Positions 25,900-38,997 of a DNA stretch of 64,000 nucleotides are shown here, in pieces. Source of the DNA: Annulohypoxylon bovei var. microspora. Its lineage: Eukaryota; Ascomycota; Sordariomycetes; Xylariales; Hypoxylaceae. The notes beneath the pieces were generated by a model. The model was not told the origin of the DNA. It ran no database searches and saw nothing but the letters and a program-made list of their open reading frames with translations. The stretch is from the NCBI GenBank assembly GCA_022836615.1, contig MU405288.1, positions 62,001-126,000 of the forward strand, written 5' to 3'. Each line of letters starts with the position of its first letter. Within the stretch, counting starts at the first letter, position 1. The position numbers were made by a program, and so were the translations under genes.

Positions 25900-26640
25900 C
25901 TGGGAAAGGACCAACAGCCTTCCTCAGCCCCCACGTCGCGGCTAAGGATCTCAGCTAGCCGCTTGGCCAATACCATCCGCAAGTAGGGTCCAATGCCTTG
26001 AACTGCGGACCGGCCTTCACCCCTCGGCCGGAGACCCCAACTACAGACCCGGAAGCTCCTCACCCTGGAGGGGGGCCCAACCCACATGGTACTAGTCTGC
26101 GCCCCCCTGGGCCGACGCTCGCCGACCCAAAAGGCTTATATACGAGGCCTACCCTATCGAACCGAGCAGCCTTCTCAGGCTCACAGCGGGACGCTTGCCA
26201 CAGCCTTTTATCGGGCGACGCTGGTGTTGCCCTCGTTGAGCAGGGGGTGTTCATCCTGGTAGAGTTCTCGCTGGCGCGCATCGTGGGCCATGCTCACCGG
26301 CCGGACGGGATTTAAGATGTCAACCGTGGATGCCGGCCGGCATACCTAGGCAAAGGGAGAAGAAAACTCTCGCGCGCGAGCGCGGCCGCCCGGAGACGAC
26401 GACGACGCTCGAGAGACTCCGCCCCCGCAGGCAACATGGGTACCCGGTTGGCCTCTCGCCGCCGAAACGATCACGTACTTCAGCTGCTGGGATCCGGAGC
26501 TAACTAGGGAACGCTTGAGTCTGCCTATCCCGAAGCCCTTTCCCAGGTGCAGGGGGACGTACAGGGACTTTGTAGCCCGACAAGCCGAGGCAAGCCGGGG
26601 AAGTATTGTATAACTCTTTGCGACGGGATTGACTGAGGAA
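25900..26640. other. GC-rich segment of unknown nature
   Basis: Sharply more GC-rich than its neighbours, with CCGGCCGG and GCGCGCGAGCGCGGCCGCC stretches. Both strands have medium-length open frames (for example 26060-26281 minus and 26346-26645 minus), but no domain is recognised and the frames do not join convincingly. It may be a decayed repeat or a horizontally distinct island. I cannot assign a function. Confidence 0.35.
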
Positions 26641-27550
26641 GACATGAGAGGACTTACCTGGGGATGGAGGGATGGATGGCTCTGATCCGGTGGTCGGGTA
26701 GCTTGGGCTTGGTGTTAGCTCTGTGATCGTTGATGAGGGTTGGGTGTCGTTGTACTTACCTATGTTGTTGTTGCTATTGATTGACTGTCGATTGGTTGTC
26801 GTTGATAGTATGTACATGCAAATCCTAGGTCGTAGTCGAAGATAAATATGGTCGGTCAATATTGTCATGATCATGATCTTTCTATAGTTTGTCTTGGATA
26901 TTGTTGTAATCTCTTCGTGCAGTTGTCGAAAACCCATCTGAAGTGACGCGTAAAAGTTTTAGTTGGTAGAATGACATGATTGATTTTATTGGTGTGTGCG
27001 CGGATGTATGCTGGAGGAGGATGTGCCATAAGGTGATGATGAAAAGAAGTGAGAAGGAGAGTAGGATTGCTTGCTTGTACGAGGTAATAATTGGAAGTAC
27101 CTAGGTATGTGCAAGTGCGAGATAAAATAATATCTTTCCGTTTAGGGTGGTTGGGTACGATAATTTGAAAATGAAGAGAGGGTAGTAGTCCAGTAGAACC
27201 AGCCTTGGGTAGGAAAATGTTTATGCTAGGCACGGGGATTAATAGAAGAGATGGTGGACTTACCTATGTTGTCGCTATGAATGGCCATACAGTCGTGACT
27301 TGAGTAGCATGTTAGCTGGTGTGGATTGAATTGTGACTGGACTTGGACGTAAGAGTGGACAATGACGATGTTATGTTGGTGGTGTCGATGATGGAAGATG
27401 GTGGTGTCGATGATGAAAGATGGTGATGGAAGAAGAAGATGAGGATGGGAGGGTGCGAAGGTAGAGAAGATGATATCGTGAAGGGGAAAGTTGGGTAAGG
27501 TATTGATTTATTGGTATGGAACACTGAAGAAACTTACAATTCATATGTCG
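26640..27550 (-). other. Possible spliced minus-strand transcript, low coding potential
   Basis: On the minus strand four perfect 5' splice motifs GTAAGT occur at 27537, 27263, 26759 and 26657. Two of them have a matching upstream 3' splice end: a GCTAAC branch and AAG at 27299, and a GCTAAC branch and AAG at 26702. This would define exons 27298-27264 (35 bp) and 26701-26658 (44 bp). The exon before 26759 and that before 27263 both end in ACAACATAG. The intervening sequence is low complexity (Ser/Thr/Pro/Asn codons) with no family. This may be a non-coding RNA or a fast-evolving small protein. Confidence 0.35.
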
Positions 27551-28357
27551 TCCGGACTTATATGTTCGGGTAGAATTTGTGATGTCGAAGAGTCGAAGAT
27601 GTTGATGTTGAGTTGATGTTGATGTTGGTGTTGAAAGTGGGAAGATGAGAAGGTGAGAAGATGGGGGTGGGAGAAGGTTATTTATAATATGTGAAATGGG
27701 CGGTGATTAGAAAGTGTAGTCGTCACCGACCTTGCTACTGATTTAAATTCTTGTAACATGAAAAAAAAAGTTCATGATTTATTTATTTGGAGTGGGATCA
27801 CAAGAATAAAATAAAAACCCAGAATAGGGGATCAAATCACACCAAAAATTATCGTCGCCCTTGACGACGTGACTCACCCACATTTTGTCTAGTCAAGTAG
27901 GTACCTAAGTACCCAGGAGTGATTTAATCCTTTTAAGACTGATCCTGAGTTTCTATTGGTTAGATATTGTACTTACCATATTTGTATTTTACTAGATACG
28001 TAGGTACTTACTGATCCAGATCAAACTGTTGAACATGACCACCACATCGACATGAACATTGGAAGTACCTATGTAGATGTCAGGTTATAATTTTTCTTCG
28101 GCACAAAGCAGGTGATATTCTATTGTCGTAAGTACATACCACTAACCTTAGCCCTTCTCTTTGTTCTGATATTCTACGATATCGAACAATAGAGATCCGA
28201 GAACGTCAGAAGAATCCCCTTTCATTGTTAAGGGTCTTGAATTATATATTTCTTTACCCTAGCCAATACCCGTCACCTACATGCTACGCGAGGTTGCATT
28301 TCTAACAATTTAAAGTCTTGTCCGAGAAGGTAGAGAACTATATACTATACCAAAGCA
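27551..28357. other. Intergenic
   Basis: AG/TG-rich near 27600-27680, with a GTAGGTACCTAAGTACCCAGG-type short repeat near 27898. No gene is seen. Confidence 0.55.
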
Positions 28358-31300
28358 ATGGCGACCGCAGCAGTAGCGGCAGCAGTAGCGGCGGCGGAAA
28401 AGGCAGAATACCTGGCCTTGTCGCAACAACAAAATCTCATCTTCCAGCGGTATAGAGAGCATCTAGGGGGTCAGGGTAATACCCGCCATAATACGGGTAT
28501 CATAGCTGGACTTCAAAATATATGGTCGGCAATACAAGTTCCAGCTGAGGGTAACCCACGGGTTAGATTTGGGTACGTATCAAAAAATGCTGTGCCATAA
28601 TTTTAACGAATAACTTTTCAACCGATAGTCGAATTTCGATAGTAGCTAATGCTGTGGCAGTGCGTGAAACAATCCCATATCCATTTTACTAAACTCGGGG
28701 AGACGATGCCTAGGCATTCGAGAAACAGATGTCAAAAGTACTGACACAGCGCGTTTTGGTATATCAGATGTTGGAAATTTTGATCCAATTCATTGGGGGC
28801 CGACGATGCCACCGGTTCAGTTAGGAGGCGCCACTCAACCACAATTCGCTCGCTCAATTAGGGCGCTCCAAACTGAATATCAAAACTTCAGAACTTGGTT
28901 TCAACAGCTTGTAGGTTCCCTCGCGTCATGTTCTAGGCGATAGTCCTAACCAATACATATGTTTATATTAATAGCTAAAGCTAATCCAATGTGCTATAGC
29001 CTACATGGCGATTTCGCAGATCTTTAGGTTACGGGGGCTTCGGCATCGCTGCTCTTTTCACATACGTGCCTACGCCTCCCTTACCCAACGAAACTCCCCC
29101 CCCTCGCGCTCCCCATGATGACTATGTTGTCAAGTTCCCACGAACCGGCCCGAGGAGCAATTCGATACCAGAAGAGGCAATCAGACATAGAGTGAGTAGA
29201 CTCTAGAATATACCCAAACCAACAAGATAGTAACAAATCCGACGTAGAAGGTGAATAGGTCGGCACATTGCGTTCGATTAATTGAACCAGATCTAATTGA
29301 GAAAACTGCACGAGAATACAAAGCCGCAGGCAACCCAGATGACTCTAGTGTAGGTGAGGTTTCAAGCGGAGATGAGAGTCAAGATGAACGTCGAATGAAC
29401 CAGCGAATAGGTGGTCCACTGGGGAGGCGAAGAGCACGACGAGGAAATACTACGCTGCAGTTCCGGGCTATCCGCAATAGCAGATGGGAAAGGAATAAAA
29501 GACTCGAATATAACAATGCATATCTAACGAGACCAGACGCTATACTTCGCGACTTTATTGTCACCGAATACGTCCGGCATGGAGATCTGGCAGATCTCAT
29601 CAATAGACTATCGGTAGATTCCCGGGCTTCTCCGGAGGATGGAGGGAGAATTCCCAACCGAGTGCTGTGGTCATTTTGGCTCTGTCGTAAGTCGTCTAAA
29701 TCCAGGTAGAAGAAGAACAGCAGGCTGAGAGATGATGCAAATAGTTGTACGAGCCTGCGTTGCAATGGAATACCCCCCCAGGAAATTACATGATGACCAT
29801 CTAGATGCAGCAAAAACCGGCACCTATAAGGTGGGATCAGTTAGGCTACCGTTCAAGAGTTCACTTAAAAGTAATAGCATGATCCGGGCGATAGGAGGGT
29901 TGGATATACCAATGATCGACACTGACGACGAAACAAGGTTCAGAAATAGAAACACTCTTCTGAAGGATAACCTGATCGAGAGCATTCCCGATGGGTATAA
30001 GGCTAGAAGGCGACAAAACTTTGTTCATTTTGATATTGACCCCAGTAACAGTAAGTGAATTGAGTCTTGTGGGTTTCGATTTGCTTACCTAGTACACTTT
30101 GCGTTTATTTTTTAGTCTTCATCGGCGATTTAGAACCACCAGACGTAATAGCATTTGATAGAGAGCCTCATGAACATACGATAGTTCCGAAGCTCAAGGT
30201 AAGTCTACATTGATGAATAGATTTTGGGTGAATATTAGCTGAGACCTATTCTTACAGTTAGGGGATTTCGGGCTATCAGACGTGATCAAGCGGTACGTGA
30301 CCATGTCTCCTATATCCATTGCACCCGAAACCTTTTGATGACGAAGACTAACACCCCTTTTAATAGTGAGAAGCGCAAGTAAGTAATGAACAAGCCTCCT
30401 GAAGCGATCTTGACAACTCATATTGTCACAACCCAGCGTATACTACCTCAACAAGCGGAGAGTAGCAAAGGATTGCTACTTTGCACCTGTGAGTAACGCA
30501 TTGTGAACTTAGCCTACGCTTATACTCCATGAATACTGATAGATGTAGGAACAATTCGGCAACGATTGGGATTTCGGTATGTCTCACACCATCGTCATTC
30601 ACTTCCCAAGCATCATAACCACGAACGGAATGATGGCCGCGCATCTTACCAGGGCCATATTTCACATCGTTTTCTTAGTGTGAAGAATATTACTGATTGG
30701 ACAAAAAAAATAGTGCGTGCCGAGAAACACGGGTCTGTACTGGCCGAGTCGACTGTAGCTGGCTTCTACGGTCCGCACACGAACATCTGGGGTATAGCAC
30801 TGGTAAGAGCTGCTACGACGTCCTCTATTGAGATTTATCTGACATTACTCTCAAGTCGATGTGGTGTCTCATCACCAAGTTCGACGCTCCCGAAAGGCCA
30901 CAGCCACAAGTTCCCATCGCAATACGACCGGCAGTAAGAGCTCGAAACCCTGGCACTGCTGCTGAATTGGACCAAGTAGTAGAAGAGGAGATAGCTGCCT
31001 TGCCTCATGCTCCTCCAATTTCTTACTGCCCCCTGCTTTTAGACCCCGAACCCAACCCTGATTGGAATTGGGTCGACCTGGACCTCCGAACAACGATATA
31101 CGAATGTATGTACCACCGTCCGACAGACCGCCCGGGCTTGGAAGCGTTGCTGCAACAGGCCAAAGATAAAGTAAATGCGGGTTACCCTAACGAGAGCGAT
31201 GCATATGTGACGGCATGGGTTAATCAATGTTAGTATTGCTGTGTTCCCGAGACGGGTATTGATACGTTGACTGGATCACGATTCTTGTTATATGAATTAA

Positions 31301-32335
31301 AAGCCACTAGGTGTTGATACATAATAATTCTGACCGAATAATAGGGCTGATGACGCCTCTTGCACCACTTGGTGGCGGTGGCGGCGGCGGCGGCGGCGGC
31401 GGCGGTGGTGGTGGTGGTGGAGGAGGATTTGGCGGTGGCGGTGGCGGTGGAGGGGGAGGGGGAGCTGGCGGCGGCGGTGGTGGTGATGGTGGTGCACCCC
31501 CAGCTCCTCCTCCCAATGTCCCTCCAGGAAGGAAGAGAGGGCCAAGAAGCAGGAGACGGCCAAGAAAAACGGGAGGAGGAAGAGGACCCGGAGGAGGAGG
31601 ACCTGGAGGAGGAGAAGGAGAAGGAGAAGGAGAAGGAGAAGGAGGACCTGGAGGAGGACGACGACGACGAGAACCTGGAGGAGGACGACGACGAGAACCT
31701 GGAGGAGGACGACGACGAGAACCTGGAGGAGGACGACGACGAGAACCCGGAGGAGGAAAAGGACCAAGAGGAGGAGGAGGGCCCGGAGGAGAACCCGGAG
31801 GAGGAGCTGCCCCCGTATCCCAGCAGGTTTTAATCAACCGAGCCACTAGTAAGCATCTCCCTCCTTTTTCCAGGCGGATTGCCTTGAATTTTCCTACACA
31901 AGCATCTTCAAAAGTCGCCATCTCAAGAAATACTTAGACCATTCGCACTTCTACTGTAGGGGTTAATTGCTAATTATCCTTGCAGTTGCATCTGCATTTC
32001 CTAACGGCTATGACACTATCCCGAATAACGTACCGAACAATCAGTGTGGCTTGACGGCAATTAGTGACAGCCTGGCAGTCCAGCTGCCACCGATTCCGGG
32101 AGTACCATTTCCTAACTACGCAAACCTCTTTCAGATATTTCAAGACTTGATAAATGCGGGAGAGTGGGCTGTGCTTGGCAATCAGTTCAGCGGGATCCCG
32201 GATACAGTGGACGTACTGGGAAGAGTTTTAGTGAGATGGGGAGAACTCAACGGACAATCGTTCGGGTTAGGTTATATTATACCAGACCCGGGTAATCCTG
32301 GTGAGTTCATAACCAGTACCATGATGCCATTGTGA
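28358..32335 (+). CDS. Protein kinase / Gly-rich linker / NQCG-domain protein, 3' end cut off by a retrotransposon
   Basis: Fifteen exons join in frame to 974 residues: 28358-28572, 28629-28663, 28714-28910, 29000-29191, 29248-29686, 29730-30050, 30116-30198, 30258-30292, 30367-30378, 30437-30488, 30549-30576, 30714-30802, 30856-31228, 31345-31848 and 31986-32335. The 12-bp exon is optional in frame. Kinase marks are GYGGFG (about 159-164), YVVK with Lys194, hinge EYVRHGD (about 320), catalytic loop HFDIDPSN (459-466, non-RD, with the usual Lys replaced by Asp), DFG (497-499) and APE (526-528). Residues about 700-850 are Gly-rich with 24-bp DNA repeats. The last exon carries NNQCG (876-880), resembling the Cys motif of cysteine peptidases. 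The stop TGA belongs to the inserted LTR; 41 codons lie beyond it. Target and substrate are unknown. Confidence 0.72.
31375..31810 (+). repeat. Coding low-complexity repeats (Gly-rich linker)
   Basis: GGT/GGC codon runs at about 31373-31490, then a Lys/Arg-rich bridge, then GGAGAA hexamers (about 31610-31640), then about four copies of a 24-bp unit coding for EPGGGRRR (about 31665-31755). The same DNA is open in a second forward frame (NLEEDDDE repeats) and on the minus strand (PPPGSRRR). The Gly-rich frame is chosen because splice phases on both sides fit it and no other. Confidence 0.75.
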
Positions 32336-32647
32336 TAAGGGCTAATAATAAGGCTTGGATATTAAGGATCAATTTAGTGTAATAATTCTCTAGGGGTTTA
32401 AGGTCTATGATTCCTCGTTTTTAATGGAAGGGGGATTATTAGATTATTTAATTTTAATTTGTATGAAACCTTTTAACGTTATAAGCGCCTTTTAATTCTT
32501 ATTAATTTAATATTTAAACTTTTTATATATAATAATTTGTATTTTATGATTAATTTTATTTAATAACTTTTTACATTATATATTAATGCTCGTATATACA
32601 CTGTGGCAATAGTTATTTATAATTGTGTTTTTAATCCTTATATAATA
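32331..32647. repeat. Left LTR (317 bp)
   Basis: The outer half keeps many G and C bases, while the half facing the interior is nearly pure A/T. Its bases 3-5 (TGA) are the stop codon of the interrupted gene. The final CA has become TA. Confidence 0.92.
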
Positions 32648-35600
32648 TTAATTTTTCCTTTTTTAATGTTTATTTTTTAAGTATTATTATTTACGTTTTA
32701 AAGAAAGGGTTTCGTGGTTTTATCGGGTTAATTCGATGGAAGTGCTTGATTATTAACTTTGAACCTTTATTAAACATATGTTCATAAAGCTCCCAAATCC
32801 AATGTTTCTTAATTAACTAATTTTCTTATTTAATAAAATATTTTATTTTCCTTTAAATTTCTAAAAAATCTTTTATCTTTTCCATTTAATAATCTTTTAA
32901 TTTAATTAAAGTTATTTCCCGTAAAACTTAATTAAGGTTAAATAATTCTTAATTATTAACGTAATAAAGTTTAATAAAAAAAACGTGGAAGGAATTATAA
33001 ATTTTTTAATCCTTAAGTAAAATAAATTTAATAATAATAAAGGAAATTACCTTTTAAATTTTAAAAAAACCGAGTAACTTTTAATTTAATTTCTTAATAA
33101 ATCGTTTAATTTTAATATTTTTTACGTTTAATATTATAAATTGTTTTTTTTTAAATATAAAGGCGTTTTTTTTTTATTTATTAACCCATTCTTTTATATA
33201 TTATTAATTACATTTAAAATGTTTTTAAGCGTTTTAATGTACTTATGTTATTTAATATAAATAAAACTTATTATTTAAGTTATAAAGAGTTTTTATAAAT
33301 AAGTTATAAGTTATTAAATAAAAGTTATAATTCGCGTAAAAAAAAGTTAAATGTGTAAAAGATAAAATAATATTATTATAAATAAACTTAGTTATAATTA
33401 AAAAATTTTCTTAATTATTTATTTCGTAATTAATAAAAACTTTTAAATAAATTTTAAAAATTTAATTAAAACGTTTAATTTAACCGTTAATTTAAAAATG
33501 GAAAGTAATGTTTATTCGAGCTTTAATATTTATTAATTTAAAGAAATCCTTTTATAAGTAAGATGTAAATTTAAAGTTTTTATTAAAAATAATATTAAAA
33601 GGGATATTATGGAATCTTTAATATTATTTCATGAAAATTTTAATAAAATTTTCGGTTTTTTTTTACCTTTAATTTTAAAAGGTATAAAATAAATTATTTT
33701 AATAAACGTATTTATTATAACTTAAATAAAATCATATTTATTCGATAATAATAAATTAATAATGAAATTTATAACGATGGTATGTTAAGGTTTATAATGT
33801 AATTCCATAAGTTAAAATAATCCATATAAGGCGTGACGAGAAATTTTATTTTATTAATAATTTCGGCAGCCCCGTACGTAATCTTAAACTATGGTTTTAA
33901 TGTTTAATTATTAAAAGTTTTTAATAATTAGCTTTAAGGTTTTATTTATATTTATATATTTTATTACGAAGGTATCGTGCTTAGATTTAATGATTTTTAA
34001 TATAATTGTTTTTAAAATTTAAAAATAATTTTTTTAATAAAATAATTTATTTTTTACTTTAACATTTTTAAATGGTTAATATAATTATAAAACATATTTA
34101 AAGTTATTTAAATTTGTTTTTTTAATTTAATTAACGAATTTAAAAGCTTAATTTAACATTAACATGTTATAAAATTTAATTAAAAAAAAATAATCGTTGG
34201 TATAAAATTAAATAAAGTTTTATATAAATGCGAAAAATATTTTTTTTATAAAATTAACTTAATAAATTAATCTTTAACTTTTCTTTTTTTAAGTTAATAT
34301 TATATTAATTTTAAAAGAATATTAATTTTTTTATTTTATTTATTTAATTTATAATTAATAATAAATTAATATTTCGTAAGCTTTTAAATTTATTTAATTT
34401 ATTTCCGATTTAACATTTTAATTATTATAAAGTAAATTAAATTTTAATAATTAAAGTAAATTTTAATTTAATGTTTAACACTTTTTAAATATTAATACCA
34501 TTTGTTAAAAAAATCCATAATCACGAGTAACTTTTTATCGTAAATTTTATAATTTATTTTAATAAATATAAATTTACGAAAATAAAAAGTAACGGGATAT
34601 AGCTTCCCATTATTATTTTTTTAAAAAAAAGCAACGCTTAAAGTAAAATTTAACGCATTTATTTTAATATAAGTTTACTTTACGAGGTTAAAATAAGTTA
34701 TAATTAATAATATTATAAATTAATATTTTAATTTTTTAAATACTTTTTTCATTTCTTAGGTTTATTTCCAATCACGCCGATCATTTTTATTTACATTAAT
34801 AATAGGTTTAATAATCTTAAAAAACTTATAAATAAACCGTTAATAAAAGTTTATAAATTTAATAAATTATTAAAACTCTTTAAGGCTTTTTAATGTTTTT
34901 TAAACGTTAATATATTTAATTTTATTTTAAGTTAAAAAAATACCATTAACATTAATAATGTATTTTAAAAATTTTACTTTTTATATTTTTTAAAAATACT
35001 TTTAAAGGTTAATTGTAAAATTATTTTTTAAAAATCATTTAAATATTTTTTTAATTAACGCGTCGTATTCTTTAATCGTATTTTCATAAATGAATAAATT
35101 ATTAAAGTATATAAAAAATTTAATATTAATTAAATCGGAAAAAATGTTATTCATTATAAATTAAAAAATAATAAAAACGTTTATAAGTTTAAAAAGCATT
35201 ACTATATATTTAAATAAGTTATATTTATAACGAAAAGTTATTTTCCATTTATTGTTTTTTTTAATTCGCATTAAATAAAATCTTAATTTTAAATTAATTT
35301 TAATAAACCATTTAATGGTTTAAAATCAAGCTTAAAATTTAATAATAAAAAAAATAAAATATTAAATAAAAATTATTATATTATTTAAGCTTTAATAATT
35401 AATTATTAATTTTAAAAGGTTTTTAAAATTTAATTTATTTACGAATATTATAAAGGTTCCGCACGAAGAAATTAATTTATAAATTCTTCCGTTATTTAAC
35501 ATTTCTTTTAACCAAGGTTTTAAAGTATTAAATTCCCTTTTATTTATAATATATAAAGGTCCTTAAAAAGGCGATTTTCCTTCGAAAAAGTTAATAAAAT

Positions 35601-38600
35601 GGTTTTATAATTAATGGTTTAAAAAGTGTTAATTAATTTCTTTACTTATAATATATATAAAGTTTTAAAATTTTTTAAATATATTTTTTAAAACTTTATT
35701 AAAGTTATTATATTTAATTACCGCAATTACCTTAAAGTGGTTAAGGTTATAAAGTAATTAATTAATATAATGTTTTTAATAATAATTTAATATAAATTAA
35801 ATTTTTTTAAAATCCGAAAAAAAGGAAAAAGGTTTATAAATTTCCATCCATTATTAAAGAAATATAATGTTACATTCATTATTTAACCCGTTTAATTTAA
35901 AACTAATTCGGGAAAAGTAATCCTTTTAATAATAAAATATAAAAAAGTTAAAATAATAATATTTTATTAAGGAAACTTTTATAATATTAAAAGTTAATAC
36001 AAGTTATATTTTATTTCGTTTAATAATAAATAACTTTTATTTTTTAATTTTAAAAAAGAATATTAATAAAATTAAATTTTTAAAGTTTAAAAACGTTTTA
36101 ATTATATGTTTTTAATTATTATAAAGTAGGGTTATAATAATTATTAATTATTAGTTTAAAATAAATTTAAAACGTGGTTTTTTAATTAAATTTATTATAA
36201 TTTTTATTATTTTTTTAATCGCATTTATTTATAATGTATTACTTTGTTTTAATTATGGAATTTAATAAAATGTGGTATTAAAACCTTTTAAAAATCCGAT
36301 TTTAAGTTTAATAATTCGAAGATTTTAAGTTAAATAATTTTTCGTATGGTTATATTAATTTTAATTTTTTTTTAAAGCATTAAATTAAATGTAATATCTT
36401 TTTCATAAAAACGTTTTTTATAAAAACGTTTTATAAAGAAAGTTTTTTTTAAAGTTAATAATAAATCTTTATTATTAATATTTTATTTAACGAAATATAA
36501 TAAAGTTTAATATTTATTTCGGTTATAATGTTAATAAAGTTTTTTATTTTTTTTACGTTAATTAATATTAATTTGGTTAATATTTTTTAAAGTTTCTTTA
36601 TTAAAAACTTAAATTTTTTTAATATCGGCTTTAAGTTTTTTATTTTATTTAAATTTATTATTATTTTTTAAAGATTAATTTTAATTTAAAATGAAGCGAT
36701 TTTTCTTTCCGCGGTTAATTTAATTTAATTTCAAGTGTTTTTAAGTTAAAGTGGACCCTCTTTTTTTTAAAATCCCCGGGTTAATTAACATGTTTTTATA
36801 AATTTAATTTGTATTTTAAATGGCGGCGAGAAATTTATTATTATTTTTAAATAAGTCGTTTTATTTAAAATAAATTAATTTAATAATTTCGTTAAAAAAA
36901 GTTTTAATAATATAGTTTTAAAACGTAATATTAAATTATTAAACCACTTTATTAAAGTTTAATAATTTTATTAAATATTAAATTATATTTTTTTAATATT
37001 TAAGTTTATGCATTTTTTTTAAGTTACGGTGTTTTTTCGAAAAATCTTTAAATCGTTTTTAAAAGGTTAAGGTATAAACCGTTTAAAAGTCCGTAACCTT
37101 TAATTAATTTACTTAAGTTTTCTTTTATTAATATTATAATTAAGTTTTATTTATTAATAAAAAACTTATTTAATTAATTTAATAATAATTTTTAAAGAAA
37201 CTTTTCGTATACATTTTTATATACACTTTAAGTTTTATTTATTAAGGTTTATATTTAAATAAATCTTTTTTATTATAAATTATAAGCTTATTAAAGTATA
37301 TAAAATTAATAATAACGGGAGTAATATTTTGTCGGCTGATTTTGTTTAAAGCTTTTAAAAATATATTTTTATTAAAAGTTAATTTAAATTAAAGGTTATT
37401 ATTATTATTTTTAATGATTTAATTATTATGGGGAAAAAGCGGTTTTTTAAAAAGTTTATTAAAAGGTTTTAATTATTAAAAAATATTATTATTAAAATCG
37501 TTAGGATCCGATTTTAAAACTTCCGGGGTTATATAAAGGGGTTTTTAACCGTTAAATAAAGCATTAATTATAAATAATCCGACACGCGTAACATCGAATT
37601 ATATTTACATTTATTATACCATTCATTTTATTTAATCTTTATTTAAAGCCTTTATTATTAAAGTTTTCTTAATTCGTGTTTTTAAATTAAAATACTTTAT
37701 AAAAAATACTTTAAATTAAATAAAATCTTTTCGAATAAAAAGATTTAATGTTAAAAATATTATTATAATAACACGCTTTTTAATATTCTTTAATATAAAA
37801 TTTATATTTATTTATTTATTAATAATAAATTAAATATTAAATTCATTGAAAATAATTTAAATGTATGCTTTAAAATTATTAATTTATTAACGGGTGCGGT
37901 TATTTAATTAAATTAAGTTAATATATTTATAAGTAAAAAGTATATTAATTTAAGATTCTTTTTTTATTATTTATAAAACGATTTAAGTTTATTTTTCCTT
38001 TTATTAATTTAAATTAATTTAAAGGATTTTAAAAACTTATTAATAATAAATAATTATTTTATTAAACTTATTAATAATGTTTTATTTAATTTAATTATTA
38101 TAAATGAATTTAACGATAACATTTTAAATTTATTAAAAAAAATCGAAATTAATTTATTAAATTTATATTTTAAAATGGTTTATTTATTTCGTTAATATTT
38201 TAAGTTTTAATCGATATATTTAAATTATTATATTATAAATATTTTTTATAATGTTATATTATTTATGGATTTAAATTTAATTAATAATTTATTTATTATT
38301 AATGGAAAAAGTAAAAGTTTAAATGGTATAATAAGTATTTTTTATTTAATTATAAAATTTAAAAAATTATATTAAAGGGTTAAAAATAATGTATTACGAT
38401 ATGGTTATTTTAAAGGTGTTATATATAACGATTTTATAATTTTGCGGTTTATAATAAATAATAATAATATTATCGTTTATTAATTAAAGGGATTTTATTT
38501 TTTTAAATTAATAAAAAGAAAAAAGCTTACTTATATTATTAAGCTTAATAAGGTATTTACCTTTTAAAGAATGAATTAATTAAGTAATTTATTATAAGTT

Positions 38601-38997
38601 ATTAATAAGATTTATTATTTTTTTAATAAGTAAATAAGGTTTAATATATTTAAAAACGATTATGTTTTTAACGTTTAAAAGGTTTAAAATAAATGTTTTT
38701 TTAAGTACGTTTATGGGAAAAAACGTGGGAATAAAAATAAAAGGAATTAAAGTTAAAGTAAATTATATTAAAAGGTATTAAAAATTATTTCCTTGGTTTA
38801 TTATTTTAATGTATATTTATGAAAGTTTATTAATAAAAATAAAAGATGTTATTACTTATAAAAAAAAGGTTTTTAAAGTTAAGTGCGTAAAACTTATAAA
38901 TAATTAAAATGGAAATAATTTTTTAAAATAATAATTATTTCGAAAATGCACGTGCCTTTTTTAAAAATAATTTTTTTTTAAAAAATAAAAAATTATT

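Noticed and set aside
31360..31833. Acidic reading frame (NLEEDDDE repeats) in the Gly-rich linker
   Set aside because: Splice phases at 31228/31345 and 31848/31986 fit only the glycine frame; the acidic frame is a by-product of the 24-bp repeat.
31307..31921. Proline-rich open frame on the minus strand, 204 codons
   Set aside because: Antisense shadow of the Gly-rich repeat; no other gene features.
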